Positions 57,879 to 64,000 of a stretch of DNA of 64,000 nucleotides are shown here, piece after piece. The notes beneath the pieces were generated by a model. It did not search any database and was not told the DNA's origin. It saw only the letters and a program-made list of their open reading frames with translations. The position numbers and the translations under genes were made by a program. The stretch is from Kangiella koreensis DSM 16069 (GTDB lineage Bacteria; Pseudomonadota; Gammaproteobacteria; Enterobacterales; Kangiellaceae): contig NC_013166.1 in NCBI RefSeq assembly GCF_000024085.1, forward strand, positions 1,178,001 to 1,242,000. Reading direction: 5' to 3'. The stretch's first letter is position 1; every line of letters starts with the position of its first letter.

Positions 57879-58490
57879 ATGAGCGACTTCTTAGAAACTT
57901 TTGGTCAGCAGGTTGCTGCTACTTCCGTTTGGGAATGGCTGGCAGTTGCTTTGGCCATTGCCTACATTTTATTGGCGATTAAAGAAAATATCTGGTGTTG
58001 GGTTGCGGCATTTTTTAGTACAGCGATTTACACGGTTTTGTTCTTTGACGTTAATCTTTTTATGGAGTCGCTGCTTAATGTTTACTATTTATTGATGGCG
58101 GTTTATGGCTTTTATCTATGGCGTTTTACCGGGCGCAAAGGTAATGACAAGCCGATTAGTCGCTGGTCAATAAAAACACACTTGTGGTGGATTGTTGGAT
58201 TGTCAGTTATTGTCGCTGTTAGCGGTTATCTGCTCGATAAGTACACCACACAGGATTTTGCTTACATCGATTCCTTTACGACCTGGTTTGCGGTGTTTAC
58301 AACCTATTTATTGGCGCAGAAAGTTCTGGAGAACTGGTTGTATTGGGTGGTGATTGATTTTGTATCTGTGTTTTTGTATTGGGAAAAAGGGCTGCTTATA
58401 ACAGCGATTCTATTTGCTGGTTATACGGTGATGGCGATTATTGGTTGGCTGGAGTGGAAAAAACATTATGAACAACAAACAACAGCCTGA
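57879..58490 (+). CDS. pnuT: PnuC-family permease, thiamine type (PnuT)
   Basis: 203 residues with about seven membrane helices. NIWCWVAAFFSTAIYTVLFF, the conserved ESLLNVYYLLMAVYGFYLWR and DFVSVFLYWEKGLLITAILFAGYTVMAIIGWLEWKK are the PnuC/T signature. The substrate follows from the TPP-riboswitch operon. It moves thiamine across the inner membrane, driven by phosphorylation by the kinase. It starts 18 bases after the YkoF-like gene. Confidence 0.92.
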   Translation: MSDFLETFGQQVAATSVWEWLAVALAIAYILLAIKENIWCWVAAFFSTAIYTVLFFDVNLFMESLLNVYYLLMAVYGFYLWRFTGRKGNDKPISRWSIKTHLWWIVGLSVIVAVSGYLLDKYTTQDFAYIDSFTTWFAVFTTYLLAQKVLENWLYWVVIDFVSVFLYWEKGLLITAILFAGYTVMAIIGWLEWKKHYEQQTTA

Positions 58491-59310
58491 TTGGTGGCGC
58501 TATTCAACAAGAAGTTGGCAGCAGTTGCTTGAATTGTTGGCTGAATTACAGCCCACAACAGTCGACCAATGTGCCAATCAAGCTAGCTGGCAGTTGCTTA
58601 GAGTAGGTGATACCAATACTAACTTTAAATTGAGCCTTTCTCATCAGGACTATTTTGTCCAGTTGGTCGATCAGGCAAAACTTGATCAGCTTCCAAGCGG
58701 AGCATATCGCTCTCAGACTCGTTTAGTCAGCGAGAATCCTGCTTTATCAAAATGGTTACCTAAGTGCTTATTGGACAGCGAAGATATTCGTGTTTCGATT
58801 TGGCTTTATGCCAGCCCGACAGTAAATCAACACTTCAATAACCCTGATCTAATTGTTGAGTTGAGTCGTTTACTAAGTGAGCTTCATCAATCGGAATTAT
58901 CATTGCCAGAGCTTGATATGAAAAAGCATCTAGCAAAATATTATGAAATCGCAGGAGCCAATAAAAGTGCAGATCCCTTACGTTCAGAAGTTTTGTATGA
59001 ACAGGGACAGAAGTTAGTCGATTATTTTGAGGCTTCCCATAGTTGCCACAATGATATTTCGCCAGGCAATTTGCTTTCGGGCCATCAAGTATTTTTGGTG
59101 GACTGGGAGTACGCAGCTTTAAGCGATCCGCTGTTTGAGTTGGCGGGAATCATATTTAACTTCGATCTTTCCGACCAGCAGGAACAAGAGTTGGTTACAG
59201 AATACTGTAAGCAGTCACAAATGGAGGTTGATATCGACAAGCTTGAAGCGATGAAAGACTTGTACAGAATTATCACTGAGCTTTGGTATATGGGGAATGA
59301 GCATAGCTGA
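58468..59310 (+). CDS. Aminoglycoside/choline kinase-fold phosphotransferase, probable thiamine kinase
   Basis: 280 residues from the ATG at 58468, overlapping the permease by 23 bases. The kinase core has the catalytic loop HNDISPGN (H-x-D-x4-N) and the metal-binding Asp in VDWEYA; LLRVGDTNTNFKLSL forms the nucleotide lobe. The operon suggests it phosphorylates thiamine as ThiK does, trapping it inside. Choline kinase-like alternatives cannot be excluded. Confidence 0.82.
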   Translation: MNNKQQPDWWRYSTRSWQQLLELLAELQPTTVDQCANQASWQLLRVGDTNTNFKLSLSHQDYFVQLVDQAKLDQLPSGAYRSQTRLVSENPALSKWLPKCLLDSEDIRVSIWLYASPTVNQHFNNPDLIVELSRLLSELHQSELSLPELDMKKHLAKYYEIAGANKSADPLRSEVLYEQGQKLVDYFEASHSCHNDISPGNLLSGHQVFLVDWEYAALSDPLFELAGIIFNFDLSDQQEQELVTEYCKQSQMEVDIDKLEAMKDLYRIITELWYMGNEHS

Positions 59311-59322
59311 GAGCGAGCTAAG

Positions 59323-59503
59323 AGCAGATCCTGAATCAAGTTCAGGATGACAAAAGTTTGGGTTTGTTTAATCAAATTTGAGTTATTCAGTTACTTCATA
59401 TTTCATTTTTATTAGGCAATCGGAAACATAGAGTAAGGGTATATTGCTTGACTGAATTCGATCATAAAAGGTGTGTCATCCTGAACTTGATTCAGGATCT
59501 GCT
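59323..59503. repeat. REP-like doublet (second inverted pair of the 30-base palindrome)
   Basis: Copy D (59323-59352) and its inverted copy E (59474-59503) repeat the units at 46116-46302 base for base over about 30 positions, with a 121-base spacer that is not alike. It fills the gap after the thiamine operon; no gene lies in 59311-59556. Confidence 0.85.
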
Positions 59504-59556
59504 CTTTTACTTTAGGGTTAGCTAGCTATTACCCCAAACTTTAAGAACAAAGTAAT

Positions 59557-59587
59557 AAAAAAGGTGCGTCTCAACGCACCTTTTTTT
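59557..59587 (-). terminator. Terminator of the M20 amidohydrolase gene
   Basis: GGTGCGT, loop CTCA and ACGCACC are flanked by A6 and T7, so it could act on both strands. Confidence 0.88.
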
Positions 59588-59604
59588 ATTGAAGTTGTTA
59601 ACGG

Positions 59605-60912
59605 TTAATGTGCATCTTGATATTTGTTCAGATAATCAAGCGCTAGTTGTGATAATGCTTTAACGCCAGTTTTCATGCCTGCCTCATCTACATAGAAATC
59701 TGCGGTGTGATGCGGTCCCACTTCACTGAGTGGTGTATCAATTGGTTTGCCACCAAGGAAGAAGAACATGCCGGGTACTTCATTAGCGAAGATGGAAAAG
59801 TCTTCAGCACCGGTGACTGGATTGACGATGTGGATCTTGTCTTTGCCAATAACGTTTTCAAGAGTGGGCATCATGGCTGCTGTTAAGCCAGGGTCATTGT
59901 AAGTAACTGGCAGTGAGCTAGAGTAGGGAACTTCAACCACTGCGGTGGCGCCCATGCTTTTAGCAATTAATTCTGCTTTTTCGCGAACTTGCTTAGCGAT
60001 ATTTTTACGATCATTTTCATCAAGCGCGCGTATGGTGCCAAGCATTTCCACTTCTTCAGGAATGATGTTGGAGCGAACGCCACCATGAATAGCGCCAACG
60101 CTGACGACTGAAGCTTGCTGGGTAAGTGGCATGCTGCGACTTACGATAGTTTGCAGGCTATTAACGATTTGCGCGGCGGTGACTACTGGGTCGACGGATA
60201 ACCAAGGTGTCGAGCCGTGAGCCCCTTTACCTTTGATGGTAATTTTAAAGTCGTCGACGCTGGCCATTAAACCTTCGGATTTAATACCGATTTCACCAAT
60301 ATTAATTCCGGCCCAGATGTGCAGACCAAAGATAACGTCTACATCTGGATTTTTCAGCGCATTTTCTTTAACCATCAATTCCGCGCCACCTTCTTCACCG
60401 GGAGGCGAGCCTTCTTCTGCTGGTTGGAATAAGAATTTTACGGTGCCGGGAATCTCGTCTTTCATGCCTGTTAGAATTTCAGCGACGCCCATCAACATAG
60501 CGACATGAGTATCATGGCCACAGGCGTGCATTACAGGGACTTCATTACCCATGTATTCGCCAATGGCGGTAGATTTAAAGGGTAAGTCGTTGCGCTCTTT
60601 AATGGGAAGGGCGTCCATATCGGCGCGCAAAGCGACTACCGGGCCAGGCTTGCCACCTTTGAGTATGGCTACGATGCCGGTGTGGGCTACGCCGGTCTGA
60701 ATCTCAAGGCCTAGATCACGTAAATGCTGTTCAATATATTTGCTGGTTTCGAATTCACGATTGCTAAGTTCTGGATTCTGGTGAAGGTGACGACGCCATT
60801 CGATGACTTTTGGCTCGATGGCATCAGCCTTATCAGAAATAACCTGTTGGGCGTCCTGCGCGAAAAGAGATAGTGAAAATCCTGCTAGTAATAGACTGAC
60901 AATAAACTTCAT
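59605..60912 (-). CDS. Secreted M20-family metal-dependent amidohydrolase
   Basis: 435 residues from the ATG at 60912, with GAGGGGG upstream. A signal peptide (about 1-18, ending LFAQ) exports it. The M20D pattern is present: MHACGHDTHVAMLMG (metal ligands), FQPAEEG with the general-base Glu, and GAEDFSIFA near the C-terminus. Members hydrolyse N-acyl amino acids, hippurate or peptides. Periplasmic location and exact substrate are inferred. Confidence 0.92.
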   Translation of the reverse strand: MKFIVSLLLAGFSLSLFAQDAQQVISDKADAIEPKVIEWRRHLHQNPELSNREFETSKYIEQHLRDLGLEIQTGVAHTGIVAILKGGKPGPVVALRADMDALPIKERNDLPFKSTAIGEYMGNEVPVMHACGHDTHVAMLMGVAEILTGMKDEIPGTVKFLFQPAEEGSPPGEEGGAELMVKENALKNPDVDVIFGLHIWAGINIGEIGIKSEGLMASVDDFKITIKGKGAHGSTPWLSVDPVVTAAQIVNSLQTIVSRSMPLTQQASVVSVGAIHGGVRSNIIPEEVEMLGTIRALDENDRKNIAKQVREKAELIAKSMGATAVVEVPYSSSLPVTYNDPGLTAAMMPTLENVIGKDKIHIVNPVTGAEDFSIFANEVPGMFFFLGGKPIDTPLSEVGPHHTADFYVDEAGMKTGVKALSQLALDYLNKYQDAH

Positions 60913-60996
60913 AAAGACCCCCTCAAAATTTAAGCGCATTCAGTTTGGCCTTTTTTGGGCTTTAATGCAAATGGGTGTTGGTGGTTTGTTAAGGAG

Positions 60997-61086
60997 GGGC
61001 AGACCTGCGTGTCTGCCCGTTTGTATATGATGGTTAAAGCCATTGGGCTCACACACAGGCACCCAACGGGGCAGACCCTGCGCCCC
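60997..61086. repeat. Intergenic palindromes of the GGGCAGAC type
   Basis: GGGCAGAC-CTGCGT-GTCTGCCC (60997-61018) matches in stem sequence the ansA terminator at 50.7 kb. A second, GGGGCAGACCCTGCGCCCC-type, lies at 61068-61086. No gene occurs in 60913-61135. Confidence 0.7.
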
Positions 61087-61135
61087 TACTTAAGAGAATT
61101 TTCTATTTGCTACAAAAGGTTTGATTTTTATGTAC

Positions 61136-61164
61136 AAAAAAAAGGCGTCCTACTGGACGCCTTT
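61136..61164 (-). terminator. Terminator of fadE
   Basis: AAAGGCGTCC, loop TACT and GGACGCCTTT; on the minus strand a long T run follows. Confidence 0.88.
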
Positions 61165-61190
61165 GGGGTATTGCAAGGGGTGTTACAGGT

Positions 61191-63611
61191 TTAAACTTTC
61201 TCGTGCACCATTTCTTCTGGTTCGAAGTCGTCAACGTTGATGATGTCGAGGCGCGCTTTCTCAGCCTCAATGATCAAGTTGTACTCATCGTCGGTAATGA
61301 GGTCATCGTTTTTGGCTTGTTCAGCGAAGATAACAACCTGGTGATTTTCCGGTTTGACCGATAATGCGGAGGCGATTTTCTTCACTAATGGTTCAATCTG
61401 AAGCTGTAGGCGCAGCGCACGATCAACTTTGGCTGCGTTGTTGAACTCAGACTCTGTTTTGAACATACCGTGGGTCAGTTCTTCGCGCATTGGGCCTGCT
61501 TCTTGCAGTTGACGCGCGACTTTGCGTTGCAGTTTGTCGGATGGTGCCGATACTGGCATGCCTAATGGGAATACCACCAAGCGCAAGGCTTTGCCTAACC
61601 AGCCGATTGGGAAGTTTCGCAGAACACCATCAGCTGCCATTTGAGTTTGATGCAGACAGAAGTCGAGTGACCATTGCACGATCTCACGGTCATGGGCAGG
61701 GCGGCCTTTGTCTTCATAGAACTTCAGGACCGAGGAGGCGATGTACATGTAACTCAACATATCGCCTAGGCGACCTGAGATCATTTCACGACGTTTGAGT
61801 TCACCGCCGAGCACACCCATAGTGACGTCAGACAAAAATGCCAGGGTACTGGAGAAGCGAGTCAGCTGTTGGTAATAACGTCCAGTAAAGTCCGATTTCG
61901 GTTTGAATACCAGACGACTGCTGGTTAAGCCAAGCCAGAAAGTTCGAATCTTATTACTGGCGGCAAAACCTACGTGAGCAAATAAGGCTTTATCAAAATC
62001 TTTAATGGCCTGCTTGGTGTTTGGGTTTTGCGTGGCAGCAATTTCTTTTAATACATAAGGATGGCAGCGGATCGAGCCTTGGCCATAAATGATCAGGCTA
62101 CGAGTCAGGATGTTCGCACCTTCAACGGTGATCGAAATGGGAGCGCTTTGATACGCTTTGGCCATGTAGTTTTTCGGTCCCATGATGATGGCTTTACCGC
62201 CATGCACGTCCATGCCGTCTGTGGCAATTTCACGTGACATGTTGGTGGTGTGGCATTTTACGATGGCTGAAGCTACCGATGGCTTTTCGCCGGTATCAAT
62301 GCCAGCTGCAGTGAAGGTACGTACCGCATCGATCAGATAGGTCTTACCGGCAATGCGTGCTAGCGCTTCCATCACGCCTTCCATGTAACCAACGGGAACT
62401 TTAAATTGCTTACGGATGCGGGCATAAGCGCCAGTGGTATAGGCAACTGCCTTAGAGCCACCGGTTGCGCCAGATGGCAATGAGATCGCACGACCAGCTG
62501 ACAGGCAATCAACCAGCATGCGCCAGCCGATACCAGCATTCTTCGCGCCACCAATAATATAGTCTAGCGGTACAAACACATCGTTACCGGTTGTTGGGCC
62601 ATTTTGGAATGGCGTGCTGATAGGATGATGGCGACGGCCAAAGTTTACCCCTGGGGTGTCAGTTGGAATCAGGGCGCAGGTAATGCCTAAATCTTCTTCT
62701 TCACCGAGCAGACCATCAGGATCATAGAGTTTAAAAGCCAGGCCGAGCAGGGTAGCGACAGGTGCAAGCGTAATGTAACGCTTGTTCCAGGTCAGGCGCA
62801 TGCCTAATACTTCTTCCCCGTTCCAGTCGCCTTTGCAGATGATGCCTTTATCAGGAATCGCACCGGCATCGGAGCCTGCTTCTACTGCGGTCAATGCAAA
62901 GCAGGGCACTTCTTCGCCACTGGCCAGGCGTGGTAAATAATGTTTCTTTTGCTCATCGGTACCGTAATGCAGCAATAATTCAGCAGGGCCCAATGAATTA
63001 GGCACTGAAACGATACTGCCGACAGTGGCACTACAGGAATTGATCTTGGTTAAGACTTGCGACTGGGCATAAGACGAGAAACCCAAGCCACCATATTCTT
63101 TAGGGATGATAAAGCTGAAGAAGCCGTTCTTTTTGATGTATTCCCACATTTTAGGTGGCATATCACGGTCATATTCAGAAATGGTCCAGTCATCAATCAT
63201 TTTGCACAGTTCTTCAACTGGGCCATTAAGATAGGCTTGCTCTTCCTCAGATAACTTGGCCGGGGGCACATCGTGCAGGCGCTTCCAGTTTGGCTTTCCA
63301 CCAAAAACCTCCGCTTCCCACCACACAGTACCAGCGTCCAGCGCTTCTTGCTCGGTGTCGGAAATAGTTGGCATGATGCCTTTGAACACTTTCAACAACT
63401 TGCTGGAAATGATTTTGCGAATTGGCTTGAGGTTCAAAGGGATAGTGATGGCAAGGAAGATAACCCAATGTACATAAGGAATTGAAACTTGAAGGCTATA
63501 AAGCACCAATATGGCTGCCAGAGTTAACGTTGTTACCAGCAGGCTTAATCGGTGGTATAGCGTGATGGCCAGTGCGACAATCAGGACTAACGTGAGGATA
63601 AGCAAATTCAT
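61191..63611 (-). CDS. fadE: Acyl-CoA dehydrogenase FadE
   Basis: 806 residues, the long FadE type. Three hydrophobic segments at 1-60 anchor it, then the acyl-CoA dehydrogenase fold begins near 110 (PKEYGGLGFSSYAQS, FALTAVEAGSDAGAI, LRLTWNKRYITLAP) and a FadE-specific C-terminal domain of about 300 residues follows (REELTHGMFKTESEFN, ending with HEKV). It oxidises acyl-CoA in the first step of beta-oxidation. No FadR- or PsrA-type site was recognised upstream. Confidence 0.97.
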   Translation of the reverse strand: MNLLILTLVLIVALAITLYHRLSLLVTTLTLAAILVLYSLQVSIPYVHWVIFLAITIPLNLKPIRKIISSKLLKVFKGIMPTISDTEQEALDAGTVWWEAEVFGGKPNWKRLHDVPPAKLSEEEQAYLNGPVEELCKMIDDWTISEYDRDMPPKMWEYIKKNGFFSFIIPKEYGGLGFSSYAQSQVLTKINSCSATVGSIVSVPNSLGPAELLLHYGTDEQKKHYLPRLASGEEVPCFALTAVEAGSDAGAIPDKGIICKGDWNGEEVLGMRLTWNKRYITLAPVATLLGLAFKLYDPDGLLGEEEDLGITCALIPTDTPGVNFGRRHHPISTPFQNGPTTGNDVFVPLDYIIGGAKNAGIGWRMLVDCLSAGRAISLPSGATGGSKAVAYTTGAYARIRKQFKVPVGYMEGVMEALARIAGKTYLIDAVRTFTAAGIDTGEKPSVASAIVKCHTTNMSREIATDGMDVHGGKAIIMGPKNYMAKAYQSAPISITVEGANILTRSLIIYGQGSIRCHPYVLKEIAATQNPNTKQAIKDFDKALFAHVGFAASNKIRTFWLGLTSSRLVFKPKSDFTGRYYQQLTRFSSTLAFLSDVTMGVLGGELKRREMISGRLGDMLSYMYIASSVLKFYEDKGRPAHDREIVQWSLDFCLHQTQMAADGVLRNFPIGWLGKALRLVVFPLGMPVSAPSDKLQRKVARQLQEAGPMREELTHGMFKTESEFNNAAKVDRALRLQLQIEPLVKKIASALSVKPENHQVVIFAEQAKNDDLITDDEYNLIIEAEKARLDIINVDDFEPEEMVHEKV

Positions 63612-63815
63612 GGAAAAACCTACCTTTTTGACTTGTTTATTTCGATACCAGAATCGGCATCGATTAATGGCAATTTATTGCAACTAGAATAACACATCGT
63701 ACCAGTTTTACTAGTGTGATTTTTTTGTTTCAAAGTTTGTAACTACTTGAACTGAAAGAGCAGTTGTAACAATATAGGCGTGAACAAAATATAAAGATAA
63801 ATCGAGGAGCGGGAA

Positions 63816-64000
63816 ATGAAGCGTTTAGCTGTAGCTATTATCCACGGGATTGGTTCTGAGAAGGAATTTTTCTCTATTGAATTGAAACACCGAATTGTTC
63901 AGGAATATCTGAAGGGTGATCCTGAAAACCGTATGGAAGACGATTTGTTATTCCATGAGATTTACTGGGGCGATTTGGTTAAAGACGAGCACGGTGAACT
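63816..64000 (+). CDS. Start of an alpha/beta-hydrolase-like gene (cut by the window end)
   Basis: An ATG at 63816 with GAGGAG upstream opens a frame running off the edge (61 codons seen). It begins KRLAVAIIHGIGSEKEFF; AIIHGIG is an oxyanion-hole loop of alpha/beta hydrolases. EIYWGDLVKDE follows, as in some lipase-like proteins. Divergent from fadE. The family is uncertain without the rest. Confidence 0.6.
   Translation, partial: MKRLAVAIIHGIGSEKEFFSIELKHRIVQEYLKGDPENRMEDDLLFHEIYWGDLVKDEHGE

Noticed and set aside
63612..63815. FadR or PsrA operator upstream of fadE
   Set aside because: No convincing match to either consensus was found in the divergent promoter region.

Overview
The window looks like one chromosomal stretch of a moderate-GC, aerobic gammaproteobacterium. 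The gene order ald, lrp, ftsK, lolA, rarA, crcB, serS is the usual gammaproteobacterial one. FabR/desaturase control, an FNR-type site, a TPP riboswitch before a TonB receptor and a bacterial voltage-gated sodium channel fit a marine or saline member. Leucine dehydrogenase and the general gene set would suit the Kangiella group, but that placement is inference from memory, not a search.

Layout. 1-2.5 kb: the end of one flavin-dependent halogenase gene and a complete second one, sharing near-identical patches. 2.5-4.2: umuDC, reading leftwards. 4.3-12.9: an FNR-controlled oxygen-binding diiron protein, threonine aldolase, FabR facing a fatty-acid desaturase with two palindromic operators between them, trxB, small conserved proteins, a cold-shock protein and a secreted LasA-type peptidase. 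13-21.3: ald/lrp, then ftsK-lolA-rarA-crcB-serS and tRNA-Arg(CCU). 21.4-28: a rhodanese lipoprotein, a VOC protein and a complete arginine-to-spermidine pathway (speA, aguA, aguB; speD, speE). 28.2-36.4: a DMT transporter, an unrecognised possible DNA-binding protein with repeats upstream, leucine dehydrogenase, an antiquitin-type aldehyde dehydrogenase, an EF-hand protein, a pRiA4b-like protein, a saccharopine dehydrogenase and csiV. 36.5-40: mfd. 40.1-48.7: unknown proteins, a TPR-GGDEF cyclase, a Na+/H+ antiporter, an HD-GYP phosphodiesterase and a NaChBac-type channel. 48.8-51.8: yeaC, lysine-ketoglutarate reductase, a cluster of intergenic palindromes and ansA.

52.0-55.0 is an AT-rich accessory island: a 49-residue Cys-containing peptide, a DUF5343 protein, a Swt1-type HEPN protein and a PIN nuclease fused to a GHKL-like ATPase domain. 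This is the best candidate for an undescribed RNA-targeting, possibly defensive, system. 55.1-59.3 is a TPP-riboswitch-led thiamine salvage operon (TonB receptor, thiamine-binding YkoF-like protein, PnuT-like permease, kinase). The window closes with an M20 amidohydrolase, fadE and the start of an alpha/beta-hydrolase-like gene.

Three threads link distant genes. Lysine catabolism by the saccharopine route appears to be spread over 31.8, 34.5 and 49.2 kb. Cyclic-di-GMP synthesis and breakdown flank the antiporter. A 30-bp palindromic repeat occurs five times, four of them as two inverted doublets of about 181-187 bp. All start choices, residue numbers and repeat alignments were made by eye.
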